From positions 124,001 to 188,000 of the forward strand of contig NZ_VAHM01000004.1 of the NCBI RefSeq assembly GCF_005796185.1: a stretch of 64,000 nucleotides of DNA. Direction: 5' to 3'. This DNA comes from Pseudarthrobacter sp. NamB4 (GTDB lineage Bacteria > Actinomycetota > Actinomycetes > Actinomycetales > Micrococcaceae). The position numbers were made by a program, and so were the translations under genes. Shown here one piece after another: positions 43,556 through 52,308 of this stretch (position 1 is its first letter; each line of letters opens with the position of its first letter). The notes under the pieces were generated by a model. That model had not been told where the DNA came from, made no database searches, and saw nothing but the letters and a program-made list of their open reading frames with translations.

Positions 43556-44587
43556 TCAGTTGAGCGCAACCAGGAGCATCTGGCTGGTGCCGGGGATGCA
43601 AGTCTGCAGTACCGCGCGGGGGAAGCCGCCGAAAACCGCAATGACGTCGTTGGTGGTCCCGGGGTTTGGTACCTGGCCCCGGGCTGTGACCGTATAGGTC
43701 CCGTAGCCCGGGATGCTCACTGTCTCACCGACTCCAATGCCGGAGAAGCGGGCCCAGCCGCCACAGAAGTCGTGCTCGGTGATGAAGAGCGAGTAGCCGT
43801 CGTTGGGCGTGTAGTGAATCGGCCCGATGCAGGCATCAACCATGGCCTGGCCGCCGGCACCTGCAACGTAGATGGTGCGGACTGCGGGAGCTGCCTGGAC
43901 GGGGGCTGGAGCAGGTATCGGGGCTGGAGCAGGTACCGGGGCGGCAGCCGGAGCCGAGGCAGGAGCCGGGGCAGGGGAGGCAGCCGCCGGTGCCGCAACT
44001 GGCGGGCCCGTCATCAGCAGCGTCTGGCCGGGAACGATAATGCTGTAGTGGCCAAGCCCGTTGGCGGCCAGCATGGCGTTCATGTCCACCCCGTGCCGGG
44101 CAGCAATCGCACCGACGGTGTCTCCCGGAACTACCGTGTACAGGTTCGGGTCGAATGCAGGTGCATTTACGGGTTCCGCGACAACCTCAGGTGCCGGGGG
44201 TGTGGGTGCCGGTGCAGCGGGTGCTTCGGGTGCGGGGACCGCAGCGTCGGGAACGGCCGCGGCAGGAGCGGCGGCACCAGGCGCTTCAGCTCCGGGCACG
44301 GCCGGGGGCGGCGGCGCTGGCTCGCCTTCCGGAGCGGAGGCAGCGCCCGGTTCTGCAGGAGCGGCGGTGCCGGCAACCTGGCCGGCCGCCGTCGTGCCGT
44401 AAGTCACGGAGGCGGGGGGAGCGGCCAAGGCTCCAACACCCACTGCTGCCACCACGGCGGCGGTGGCCATGCCGGCCCATAGCCTGTTGCTGATGACCGG
44501 TTTTCCGGCTGCGAGATCGCGCCGTGGTTCATCGGTGGCGAAGCTCCTGCTGGAGGCTTCGGGCGAGTCGAGGTGTGGCTGGTTCAT
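43556..44587 (-). CDS. Secreted LysM protein with a sortase-like C-terminal domain
   Basis: 343 residues from ATG 44587, which has a weak ribosome site; the frame stays open to 44791, so an earlier start is possible. One membrane segment near residues 35-55, then long Ala/Pro linkers flanking a LysM domain (YTVVPGDTVGAIAARHGVD...YSIIVPGQTLLM) that binds peptidoglycan. The last 105 residues resemble the sortase barrel: a His in ITEHDFCGGW and a Cys in AVLQTCIPGTSQMLLV, the place of the sortase TLxTC. The usual arginine is not obvious. Enzyme activity is therefore open. Confidence 0.7.
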   Translation of the reverse strand: MNQPHLDSPEASSRSFATDEPRRDLAAGKPVISNRLWAGMATAAVVAAVGVGALAAPPASVTYGTTAAGQVAGTAAPAEPGAASAPEGEPAPPPPAVPGAEAPGAAAPAAAVPDAAVPAPEAPAAPAPTPPAPEVVAEPVNAPAFDPNLYTVVPGDTVGAIAARHGVDMNAMLAANGLGHYSIIVPGQTLLMTGPPVAAPAAASPAPAPASAPAAAPVPAPAPIPAPAPVQAAPAVRTIYVAGAGGQAMVDACIGPIHYTPNDGYSLFITEHDFCGGWARFSGIGVGETVSIPGYGTYTVTARGQVPNPGTTNDVIAVFGGFPRAVLQTCIPGTSQMLLVALN

Positions 44588-44943
44588 GGGTAGCCCGTCC
44601 AGGTTCGGCCCCGGCAGGCCGGCGCAGCTGGCGCCGGCAGGCAGGACGGATCGAGGGGAAAACGCCCGCTGCCCCCGTCCAATGCGGGGCCCGCAACAAG
44701 GGGCGCCTGATGGAGGCCTCCGCATACCCGGAACATACGGAAGCTCCGCGAGGAGGCGGTGACCCGGGAAGCCGCTCCGGGAGGCCGCCAACGTCTGTTC
44801 GGTCCTAGGAGTTCCGAGTCTAGGAGGGCATCAGGGCGGACAGCACCAGTAGGGATTACCCGAATGTTTCAGTGGGGTACTCGGCCCGGCAGAACCGGCT
44901 ACGCAAGAATGCGGAGCCCGATACCTGCCCGGAGGGCAAGGAG
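44588..44943. other. 356-base gap with no gene recognised
   Basis: Lies upstream of the LysM gene and downstream of the channel gene, both on the minus strand. Checked for a cyclic di-AMP riboswitch, common before cell-wall genes in actinobacteria, and its conserved words were not found. Only GC-rich imperfect hairpins are visible. Confidence 0.4.
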
Positions 44944-45675
44944 CTAGATCGTTCGCCGTTCCTGGAGTTCGGCGACCTCCCGGCGTAGCGCGGCGATCTC
45001 AGCCACGAGTTCCGCCACCTCAGCCCTGACGGGTTCTTCGGCGTCGGCCACTGCTTCGGCGGTGTCCTCAACCCGCTGGACCAGCCAGGACGCGATGGAT
45101 GCGGTAACCACGCCCAGGACCGCGATGCCGCTCATCATCAGTGCCGCTGCCACCATGCGGCCTGTCGCAGTCACCGGATACATGTCGCCGTAGCCAACGG
45201 TGGTGATGGTGGTCATGGCCCACCAGAGTGCATCACCAAAGGTGACGATCTTGGCGTCCGGGGCGGACTGCTCCACGTCCAGGACGGCCAGGGCGCCAAC
45301 AAACACCAGCATGGCGGCGGAGCCGACAACGTAGGTGACCACGCGTCCCCTGAGTGTGTCCCCAAGCGTCCTGTGCAGGACGGCCAGCAGTGTGACCAGG
45401 CGCAGGAGGCGCAGCGGCCGGAACAGCGGCACGGCCACGATGACCAGCTCGTGCAGGTTGCGGATGAACCAGTTGCCCCGGGCCGGGGCAAGCCACAGGT
45501 TGGCCAGGTAATCCAGGGCAAAGATGCCCCAGGTGGCCCACATAATGGCTTCGATCCAGACGGCGGCGCCAGCTTCCAGCCTACCGATTACCTGCCACGC
45601 GTACGCACCCAGGAACACGAGTGCCGTCACCGTCAATGGCCAGTCCGCCAGGTCCCGGTAGCGTTGTTGGGTCAT
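44944..45675 (-). CDS. Voltage-gated-type potassium channel
   Basis: 243 residues. Six membrane segments; the fourth has regularly spaced arginines (RPLRLLRLVTLLAVLHR) like a voltage sensor, and the pore has the K+ selectivity filter TTVGYGD. The C-terminal 50 residues (EEPVRAEVAELVAEIAALRREVAEL) form a coiled coil that would hold the tetramer together. Single gene divergent from the thioesterase gene. Confidence 0.9.
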   Translation of the reverse strand: MTQQRYRDLADWPLTVTALVFLGAYAWQVIGRLEAGAAVWIEAIMWATWGIFALDYLANLWLAPARGNWFIRNLHELVIVAVPLFRPLRLLRLVTLLAVLHRTLGDTLRGRVVTYVVGSAAMLVFVGALAVLDVEQSAPDAKIVTFGDALWWAMTTITTVGYGDMYPVTATGRMVAAALMMSGIAVLGVVTASIASWLVQRVEDTAEAVADAEEPVRAEVAELVAEIAALRREVAELQERRTI

Positions 45676-45746
45676 GCGGGAAATCCTACTGGGCGGGGGC
45701 GTATGCCTCGCCGGACAGCAATGTTACTGCCCGGTAGCATAGGGGG

Positions 45747-46400
45747 ATGCACCTGCTCCTGAGAACCCTCCTGATGCTGTTCCGCTCGTCCCGCCGGCCG
45801 CCTCTCACCGTTTGGGAGAGTTCCTCTCTTCCGCTGAGGGTGCTGCCCACGGACATCGACATTGCGCTGCACGTCAACAACGGCATGTACCTGTCCCTGA
45901 TGGACCTGGGCCGGTTCGACCTGATGGTGCGCAGCGGTGTGTGGAAGCGGATGCGGCGGCGAGGATGGGGGCCGGTGGTGGCAGCAGAGACCATCTCCTT
46001 CCGTAAGTCCCTCCAGCTGTGGCAGCACTACACCATCGAAACCCGGATCATCGGTTTGGACACCAAGGCCATCTTTTTCGAGCAGCACATGGTGGCCGAC
46101 GGCGAGATCTACGCCCGTGCCTACATCGCCACCAGGCTGGTCAGTAAAGGGCGGCCGGTCAGCCAGGAGAAGATCCTGCGGGAGTTCGGCGGGCCGCCGG
46201 CGGACCTGGTGCTTCCGGAGTGGATCCACGAGTGGCGGGCGGCGAGTTCCCTGCCCGGCAGCCGGACGCCGGCCCCGCATACTTGGGAAGCCAGCGCCCG
46301 AGGTGCTTGTCCTGCACGGCCGGAAGGGCCGGTTATTCCCGATGACGCGCGGAGCGAACAAAGGCCGCTGCGGGGCGACATGCCGGGGCATGTCGCGTAG
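45747..46400 (+). CDS. Acyl-CoA thioesterase-like hotdog protein
   Basis: 217 residues. The hotdog core (LPTDIDIALHVNNGMYLSLMDLGRFD, then WGPVVAAETISFRKSL) is of the THEM6/FcbC-like group. After about residue 170 (EWIHEWRAASSLPG) the sequence turns into a 45-residue Arg/Pro-rich tail without family similarity, perhaps from loss of the original stop. A 10-bp palindrome lies in this tail, just before thioredoxin. Confidence 0.78.
   Translation: MHLLLRTLLMLFRSSRRPPLTVWESSSLPLRVLPTDIDIALHVNNGMYLSLMDLGRFDLMVRSGVWKRMRRRGWGPVVAAETISFRKSLQLWQHYTIETRIIGLDTKAIFFEQHMVADGEIYARAYIATRLVSKGRPVSQEKILREFGGPPADLVLPEWIHEWRAASSLPGSRTPAPHTWEASARGACPARPEGPVIPDDARSEQRPLRGDMPGHVA
46375..46396. promoter_or_regulatory. 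Perfect 10-bp palindrome before thioredoxin
   Basis: GCGACATGCC-GG-GGCATGTCGC ends 13 bases before the thioredoxin ATG and overlaps the last codons of the thioesterase gene. It could be an operator or an RNA hairpin that limits read-through or translation. Confidence 0.4.
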
Positions 46401-46409
46401 CGTGGATGC

Positions 46410-46835
46410 ATGGCTACCCTTGACATCACAGGTGAACAGTTCGCATCCACGATCGAAGGCAACGACATTGTCCTGGTGGATTTCTGGGCAGAGTGGTGCG
46501 GCCCCTGCAAGCAATTCGGCCCCACGTACTCTGCTGTTTCCGAGAAGCACCCGGATGTCCTTTTCACCAAGGTGGACACCGAGGCCGAGCAGCAGCTCGC
46601 CGCGGAGGCAGGCATCACGTCCATCCCCACCCTGATGGCTTTCCGCGAAAAGGTGTTGGTATTCTCGCAGCCCGGCGCACTGAACGCCCAGCAGCTTGAA
46701 CAGATGGTGGACGCCGTAAAGGCCCTGGACATGGAGGAGGTCCACGCACATGTGGCACGCCAGCGGGAAGAAGCTGCAGCCGCTGCGGGCAAGCAGGCCG
46801 GCCCGCAGGACGGGACGCAGATCCCCGATCTCTGA
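46410..46835 (+). CDS. Thioredoxin-family protein
   Basis: 141 residues. The thioredoxin fold fills residues 1-108 with the active site WCGPC and the cis-proline in SIPTLMAF. A 30-residue charged, Ala-rich C-terminal extension (VARQREEAAAAAGKQ) is unlike the 108-residue standard. It could reduce CysH, but it is not linked to the sulfur operon. It starts 9 bases after the thioesterase stop. Confidence 0.9.
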   Translation: MATLDITGEQFASTIEGNDIVLVDFWAEWCGPCKQFGPTYSAVSEKHPDVLFTKVDTEAEQQLAAEAGITSIPTLMAFREKVLVFSQPGALNAQQLEQMVDAVKALDMEEVHAHVARQREEAAAAAGKQAGPQDGTQIPDL

Positions 46836-46848
46836 TCTTCCCTAACTA

Positions 46849-46885
46849 AAAATGCGGGACCTCCCATTGGGAGGTCCCGCATTTT
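46849..46885. terminator. Two-way terminator after thioredoxin
   Basis: A perfect 17-bp stem (AAAATGCGGGACCTCCC and complement) with loop ATT; it has A and T runs at either end and serves the convergent genes. Confidence 0.9.
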
Positions 46886-46896
46886 GGCTTAAGCCT

Positions 46897-47175
46897 TTAG
46901 ATCCGTTCCACCTTGACAGGCTCGGCCAGCAGGGCGCTCAGGGACTCGTTCAGGTCCTGGACGGCGATGCCCTTGGAGTGCTTGTCGAGGTCTTCCTCAG
47001 ATGCCCACTGCTCGGTGAGGACCAGCTTCTCCTCCGTGGCCTCCGTCAGTTCGTAGCGGATGCAGCCCGGTTCGTTCATCACCTCGTCAATGGCGATTTC
47101 CAGGGCCAGCTTCACGCGGAAGAACTCGCCGTCGTTGGGGATGAACGTTGCCTGCAGGTCAATCGGTGCACTCAT
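46897..47175 (-). CDS. Antibiotic biosynthesis monooxygenase (ABM)-fold protein
   Basis: 92 residues with the ABM/YgiN dimeric ferredoxin-like fold: VKLALEIAIDEVMNEPGCIRYELTEATEEKLVLTEQWASEEDLDKH spread over the core. Members are small quinol or heme monooxygenases; no active-site residue decides the substrate. Single gene on the minus strand. Confidence 0.82.
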   Translation of the reverse strand: MSAPIDLQATFIPNDGEFFRVKLALEIAIDEVMNEPGCIRYELTEATEEKLVLTEQWASEEDLDKHSKGIAVQDLNESLSALLAEPVKVERI

Positions 47176-47220
47176 GGGTCTCAGAATACCGGCCCCTGGC
47201 GCGGGTCCTTGACGGAGGCT

Positions 47221-48204
47221 TCAGTGCCGGCGGTGGTCCTGGATTGTTATCCGCGGCCCGAAAGTCGGCTTGCGGAAGCCGGTGGCCTGGATCATCCGGA
47301 CCACTCGTTGCCGGTGTCCCTTCCACGGTTCCAGCAGCCGCAGCATGCCGGCGTCGTCCGTGCGCCGGCCCGTCAGCGCCGCCCCCACGTAGGCCGCGAG
47401 ATGGTAGTCGCCCACGGAAATCGAGTCCGGGCAGCCGTGGGTCCGCTGCACCACTTCCGCTGCCGTCCAGATTCCAACGCCGGGGATCGCCTGCATTTTC
47501 GCGGCCGCTTCAGCCGCCGGCAGGGCTGCCAGCCGTTCAAGCGCGACGGCGGAGCGCAGCGCCCGCATGACGGTCGCCGAACGCTGCGGGCCCACTCCTG
47601 CCTTATGCCATTCCCAGCTGGGGACCTGCAACCACCGCCCGGCCGTCGGTGGCAGTACAAGGCCCGCCGGCGCCAGCGACCCCGCCTGCGGCGCGGGGGT
47701 TCCGTAGCGGTGCAGGAGATAGCGGTATGCGCGCCGCGCCTCGATCACCGTTACCTTCTGTTCCAGGATGATCGGGACGAGCTGGTCCACCACGCGTCCG
47801 CTGGCAGGAAGCCGCACTGCCAGGCTGCGCCGCCGTGCTTCCCGGACCATGCGCGGAAGGGTGGCGTGGAATGCAGGTTCGTCGAATTCCCGCCAGTCGT
47901 CACCCGACCCCAATAACCGCGGTACCGCCCGGACCGCGGCTGCGGTGCCCGGGCCCCACGCCTGGACGTCCACCCGGTGCTCCGCCTCGGGACCCCCCGC
48001 GAAGCTGAGCCGCAGGGTCACCGGCCCGTCCGTCGTCGTAAAAGCGTTCCAAATGACGCCGCCCTGGACGCAGAAGGACGGATCGCTGTTGCCCCGCAGG
48101 AGCGGGCCCAGCGTCCTGCCAAGATCGTAGGGGCCGCCCGGATACCAGCGCAGGGCGGCGTCGGCGGCGGCTGCCAGCCGGGAAGGTGCCGCTGCGATCG
48201 TCAT
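47221..48204 (-). CDS. DNA-3-methyladenine glycosylase, AlkA-like (HhH-GPD)
   Basis: 327 residues. An N-terminal AlkA-type domain and a C-terminal HhH-GPD domain with the hairpin IPGVGIWTAAEVVQRTHG and the catalytic Asp in ISVGDYHL. It removes alkylated bases from DNA. No ada or methyltransferase gene is beside it. The protein ends in a basic His/Arg tail. Confidence 0.85.
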   Translation of the reverse strand: MTIAAAPSRLAAAADAALRWYPGGPYDLGRTLGPLLRGNSDPSFCVQGGVIWNAFTTTDGPVTLRLSFAGGPEAEHRVDVQAWGPGTAAAVRAVPRLLGSGDDWREFDEPAFHATLPRMVREARRRSLAVRLPASGRVVDQLVPIILEQKVTVIEARRAYRYLLHRYGTPAPQAGSLAPAGLVLPPTAGRWLQVPSWEWHKAGVGPQRSATVMRALRSAVALERLAALPAAEAAAKMQAIPGVGIWTAAEVVQRTHGCPDSISVGDYHLAAYVGAALTGRRTDDAGMLRLLEPWKGHRQRVVRMIQATGFRKPTFGPRITIQDHRRH

Positions 48205-48258
48205 GTCCTCATCGTCCCACGGAAGGCCGACAATACATCCGCAAGCCTGGCCGGGGCC

Positions 48259-48287
48259 TTAAACCCGGCGGCCCGGCGGACTACAAT
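48259..48287 (+). promoter_or_regulatory. Promoter of the VOC gene
   Basis: TTAAAC (48259-48264), 17 bases, TACAAT (48282-48287), about 50 bases before the start codon at 48342. Confidence 0.55.
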
Positions 48288-48341
48288 CCCAGGTGTGGCG
48301 CGGGGCGTCCGCGCCTTCCCTCGAAAATCCAGGAGAGCGCA

Positions 48342-48749
48342 ATGGGCGGAGTAGTGCATTTCGAAATTCCGGCGGACGATCAGGAACGGGCCAGGAAGTT
48401 TTACCAGGAGGCCCTCGGCTGGCGGGTGGAACCTGTCCCGGGAATGGACTACAACATGGTGATCACCACCCCCATGGACGAGGCGACCGGCCAGCCGACA
48501 GCAGCGGGCGCCATCAACGGGGGCATGATGGCCCGGGACGGGGAAATCACCAACCCTGTCATCACGGTGGACGTTCCGGACATCGACGCCACCTTGAAAA
48601 CCGTGGAACAGCTTGGCGGCTCAGTGGTAATGCCCAAGAACGAAATCCCGGGCATGGGGTATTTCGCCTACTTTAAGGATCCGGAAAACAACATTATGGG
48701 CCTCTGGGAGAACCTTCCCGCGGAGCAGACGGGGCAGGCCCACGAGTAG
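48342..48749 (+). CDS. VOC (glyoxalase/dioxygenase-fold) protein
   Basis: 135 residues with AGGAGAG just before the ATG. Two beta-alpha-beta units of the VOC fold: VVHFEIPADDQERARKFYQ and VDVPDIDATLKTVEQLGG, ending YFKDPENNIMGLWE. His5 and Glu in the last unit suit a metal site. Often seen as a glyoxalase-like or resistance protein; the reaction is unknown. Possibly co-transcribed with nothing: the next gene begins 31 bases later. Confidence 0.85.
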   Translation: MGGVVHFEIPADDQERARKFYQEALGWRVEPVPGMDYNMVITTPMDEATGQPTAAGAINGGMMARDGEITNPVITVDVPDIDATLKTVEQLGGSVVMPKNEIPGMGYFAYFKDPENNIMGLWENLPAEQTGQAHE

Positions 48750-48780
48750 CTTCCGGCATTGAAGCGGTAGCTTTGTATCT

Positions 48781-50166
48781 ATGAAGTACGCCCAGTCCAT
48801 CCTGGACCTCATCGGCAACACCCCGCTCATCAAACTCAACCATGTGACCGGGGGCATCAAGGCCACCGTCCTGGTGAAACTGGAGTATCTGAACCCGGGC
48901 GGATCCATTAAGGACCGCATCGCTGCACAGATGATCGAGGACGCTGAGCGTGAAGGGAAACTGCAGCCGGGCGGCACCATCGTCGAGCCCACCTCAGGCA
49001 ACACCGGCGTCGGCCTGGCCCTGGTGGCGCAGCAAAAGGGCTACAAGTGTGTGTTCGTGGTCCCGGACAAGGTGGGCGAGGACAAGCGCGCCGTGCTGCA
49101 GGCATACGGCGCCGAGGTTGTGGTCACGCCCACCTCCGTCCCGCCGGACAGTCCACAAAGCTACTACGGCGTTTCGGACCGGATTACCCGGGATACCCCC
49201 GGTGCATTCAAACCGGACCAGTTCTCCAACCCGGCGGCACCCGGCAGCCACTACAAGACCACCGGCCCGGAGATCTGGCGGGACACCGACGGAAGGGTCA
49301 CCCACTGTGTCATCGGCGCCGGCACCGGCGGCACCATCACCGGTACGGGGCGCTACCTGAAGGAGGTTTCGGCTGGGAGGCCGGAGTCCGACGGCGGCGT
49401 GGTCCGGATCATCGGCGCCGACCCCGAGGGTTCGGTCTACTCCGGCGGCACGGGACGCCCGTACTTCGTGGAGGGCGTGGGGGAGGACATGTGGCCGGCG
49501 AACTACGACAAGTCGGTTCCGGACCAGGTCATCGCCGTCAGCGACGCTGAGTCCTTCGCCATGACCCGCCGCCTCGCCCGCGAAGAGGGCCTCCTGGTGG
49601 GCGGCTCGTCCGGCATGGCTGTGGTGGCCGCGCTGCAGGCGGCGCGGGACCTCCCGGAAAGTGCCGTCGTCGTCGTCATCCTGCCCGACTCGGGGCGCGG
49701 CTACCTGGCAAAAATCTTCAACGACCAGTGGATGCGCTCCTACGGTTTCCTCTCCGGAGGGGAGGAAACGTCCGTGGGCGAGGTCATCAAGTCCAAGACC
49801 GGCGAACTGCCGGACCTGGTCCACATCCACCCGAACGAGTCCGTCCGGGACGTCATCAACATCATGAACGAGTTCGGTGTCAGCCACATTCCGGTCCTGT
49901 CCCAGGAGCCGCCGGTGGTCATGGGGGAGGTCCTCGGCGCGGTGGACGAGCGCACGCTGACCGCCAAGCTGTTCCGGGGCGAAGCCAGGCTCACGGACAA
50001 GATCTCCGAGCACATGGGCCCCAAACTGCCCGTGATCGGATCGCTGGAAACCATCTCGGCTGCCAGGGAACTGCTCTCGGACGTGGACACCGTCATGGTC
50101 ACGTTCGTTGGGGCGCCCATCGGCATCCTCACCCGGCACGACCTGCTCGCCTACCTCAGCAACTAA
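48781..50166 (+). CDS. Cystathionine beta-synthase
   Basis: 461 residues. The PLP domain has the lysine in NPGGSIKDRI, TSGNTGVGLALV and GSSGMAVVAAL. Residues 340-461 are a C-terminal CBS pair (VHIHPNESVRDVINIMNEFGV), as in the eukaryote-like enzyme; no N-terminal heme motif is present. It joins homocysteine to serine. The next gene handles cystathionine, so the pair completes reverse transsulfuration to cysteine. Confidence 0.93.
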   Translation: MKYAQSILDLIGNTPLIKLNHVTGGIKATVLVKLEYLNPGGSIKDRIAAQMIEDAEREGKLQPGGTIVEPTSGNTGVGLALVAQQKGYKCVFVVPDKVGEDKRAVLQAYGAEVVVTPTSVPPDSPQSYYGVSDRITRDTPGAFKPDQFSNPAAPGSHYKTTGPEIWRDTDGRVTHCVIGAGTGGTITGTGRYLKEVSAGRPESDGGVVRIIGADPEGSVYSGGTGRPYFVEGVGEDMWPANYDKSVPDQVIAVSDAESFAMTRRLAREEGLLVGGSSGMAVVAALQAARDLPESAVVVVILPDSGRGYLAKIFNDQWMRSYGFLSGGEETSVGEVIKSKTGELPDLVHIHPNESVRDVINIMNEFGVSHIPVLSQEPPVVMGEVLGAVDERTLTAKLFRGEARLTDKISEHMGPKLPVIGSLETISAARELLSDVDTVMVTFVGAPIGILTRHDLLAYLSN

Positions 50167-50175
50167 AGGAGCATC

Positions 50176-51339
50176 ATGTCCTTCTCCGGAAACCAGGGCT
50201 TCAACACCCGCGCCGTCCACGCCGGGCAGGATTTCGAGCCGCGCACCGGTGCCGTGGTCCCGCCCGTGCACTTCGCCACCACCTACGCGCAGGACGGCAT
50301 TGGCGGCCTCCGCGAAGGGTATGAATACAGCCGTGGCGGCAACCCCACCCGGGACGCGCTGCAGGAACAGCTGGCCGCGCTGGAGCTGGGTACGCATGCC
50401 TTCAGCTTCGGCTCGGGCCTCGCGGCGGAGGACTCTCTGATCCGTGCCCTGGCCGGCCCCGGGGACCACATCGTGCTTGGCAACGATGCTTACGGCGGGA
50501 CCTACCGGCTGATCAGCCGCGTGCTCGGCCCGTGGGGAATCGGCAACACCCCGGTGGACATGGCCGACCTGGACACCGTCCGGCAGGCCGTAGCCGCCAA
50601 CAGGGCCCGTTTGCTCTGGGTGGAGACGCCGTCCAACCCGCTGATGAAGATCACCGACATCGCGGCGCTCGCGGAAATCGCACACGACGCCGGGGCCCTC
50701 CTGGTCGTCGACAACACCTTCGCGTCCCCCTACCTGCAGACCCCGCTCGCCCTGGGCGCCGACGTCGTGGTCCACTCCACCACCAAGTACATCGGCGGGC
50801 ATTCGGACGTGGTGGGCGGCGCCGTTGTCGTCAAGGACGCCGAGCTGGCGGAGAAGATCGGTTTCCTCCAGTTCGCTGTGGGCGCCGTCTCCGGCCCCAT
50901 GGATGCCTTCCTCACCACCCGCGGCCTCAAGACCCTGGGCGTGCGGATGGACCGGCACAGCCTCAACGGCCAGGCCGTGGCCGAGTGGCTGCTTGAACGC
51001 CCCGAGGTTGAAAGCGTCCTCTACCCGGGCCTGCCATCACACCCGGGGCACGAGCTGGCGAAGAAGCAGATGCGGAATTTCGGCGGCATGGTGTCCGTGC
51101 AGTTCAAGGGCGGCGAAGCTGCTGCACGGAAGGTGGCGGAGTCCACGAAGGTCTTCATGCTGGCGGAGTCCCTCGGCGGCATCGAGTCACTGATGAACTA
51201 CCCGTCGGAGATGACGCACGCGTCCGTCAAGGGCACAGAGCTCGCCGTTCCGGTGAACCTGCTTCGCCTGTCCTGCGGCATCGAGGACGTAGAGGACCTG
51301 GTCGCAGACCTGGAGCAGGCCTTCACCTCCATCCCGTAG
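50176..51339 (+). CDS. Cystathionine gamma-synthase / gamma-lyase
   Basis: 387 residues with AAAGGAG 7-8 bases before the ATG. Cys/Met-metabolism PLP family: PLP lysine in HSTTKYIGGHSD, YSRGGNPTRDALQEQLAALE, and a SLGGIESLMNYPSEMTHAS C-terminal block. The family splits into gamma-synthase and gamma-lyase, which are hard to tell apart by eye. Next to cystathionine beta-synthase with a 9-base gap, a lyase working with it to make cysteine is favoured by context, while actinobacterial annotation often says synthase. Confidence 0.88.
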   Translation: MSFSGNQGFNTRAVHAGQDFEPRTGAVVPPVHFATTYAQDGIGGLREGYEYSRGGNPTRDALQEQLAALELGTHAFSFGSGLAAEDSLIRALAGPGDHIVLGNDAYGGTYRLISRVLGPWGIGNTPVDMADLDTVRQAVAANRARLLWVETPSNPLMKITDIAALAEIAHDAGALLVVDNTFASPYLQTPLALGADVVVHSTTKYIGGHSDVVGGAVVVKDAELAEKIGFLQFAVGAVSGPMDAFLTTRGLKTLGVRMDRHSLNGQAVAEWLLERPEVESVLYPGLPSHPGHELAKKQMRNFGGMVSVQFKGGEAAARKVAESTKVFMLAESLGGIESLMNYPSEMTHASVKGTELAVPVNLLRLSCGIEDVEDLVADLEQAFTSIP

Positions 51340-51432
51340 TTGTCCCGCGAGATGGCACGTCACTGCAATGATCGCTGGCAGGACTGCCGTCAAGTGCCGA
51401 GTCGCGGTTTGTGCGGCCGCTAGGCTGGTCGG

Positions 51433-52203
51433 ATGGACTCCCTCACACCAAACCCTGCCCGCCCCGTTGCCCTGATCACCGGCGCCGGCAGGCTGGCGGG
51501 CATCGGTGCCGGGATTGCCCGCCGGCTTGCAGCGGACGGCTGGGACCTGGTCCTGTCCTACTGGCAGGACTATGACGAGCGGATGCCGTGGGGGAGCGAG
51601 CCCGAAGACCTCGTCCGGCTGACTGCGGAGCTCGAGGCCATCGGCGCGCGCGTCCATGTCCTGTCCGCCGACCTGCAGGACCCGGGCGTGCCGGACAGGC
51701 TGGTAGGAGAGGGCGTCTCACTCGCCGGCCGGCTCCAGGGCCTGGTCCTCAGCCATGCCGAGTCCGTGGATTCGGGCGTGCTGGACACCAGCCTGGAGTC
51801 CTTTGAGCGGCACTTCGCAGTAAACACCCGCGCCAGCTGGCAGCTGATTGCCGCTTTCACGCGGCAGGCAACGGACGACGGCGGCGCGATCGTTGCGCTG
51901 ACCAGTGACCACACAGCATTCAACCTTCCCTACGGTGCCTCCAAGGGTGCGCTGGACAGGATCGTCATCGCCGCCGCCCGCGAACTGGGGCCGCGGAACA
52001 TTTCCGCGAACGTCCTGAACCCCGGGCCCATCGATACCGGGTGGATGAGCGACGAGGTCCGGGAGGCTTTGACGGCACAGCAGCCTGGCGGGCGGCTGGG
52101 AACCCCGGCCGACGTCGCGGGGACGGTGGCGTTCCTGCTCTCACCCGCAGGACGCTGGGTCTCCGGCCAGCTGATCAGGTCCGACGGCGGCTTCTCGGCC
52201 TGA
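51433..52203 (+). CDS. SDR-family oxidoreductase
   Basis: 256 residues. Rossmann motif ALITGAGRLAGIGAGIARRL (an extended, unusual GxxxGxG loop), catalytic Ser in ALTSDHTAF and YGASK. Substrate unknown; the C-terminus SGQLIRSDGGFSA is the classical ending. TAGGCT lies 6 bases before the ATG, so a leaderless transcript is likely, in line with the sulfur promoters. Confidence 0.85.
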   Translation: MDSLTPNPARPVALITGAGRLAGIGAGIARRLAADGWDLVLSYWQDYDERMPWGSEPEDLVRLTAELEAIGARVHVLSADLQDPGVPDRLVGEGVSLAGRLQGLVLSHAESVDSGVLDTSLESFERHFAVNTRASWQLIAAFTRQATDDGGAIVALTSDHTAFNLPYGASKGALDRIVIAAARELGPRNISANVLNPGPIDTGWMSDEVREALTAQQPGGRLGTPADVAGTVAFLLSPAGRWVSGQLIRSDGGFSA

Positions 52204-52243
52204 GTGTCCGGCCCGCCTTTTCTGCTCTTCCGGTCCCAACTGG

Positions 52244-52293
52244 GTAGCGCGAACTGCCGTTCTGAGGCTCCAAAACTGCAGTGTTGGCGCTAC
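52244..52293. repeat. 50-base imperfect inverted repeat between convergent genes
   Basis: Outer arms GTAGCGC / GCGCTAC are perfect and inner arms ACTGC / GCAGT are perfect, with small bulges between. It lies in the 105-base gap between the SDR and permease gene ends. Size and build resemble the element at 18692-18750. Confidence 0.45.
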
Positions 52294-52308
52294 TTATTTG
52301 GGGGAGGG

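Noticed and set aside
44588-44943. Possible cyclic di-AMP (ydaO) riboswitch before the LysM gene
   Set aside because: The conserved riboswitch words were looked for on the minus strand and are absent.
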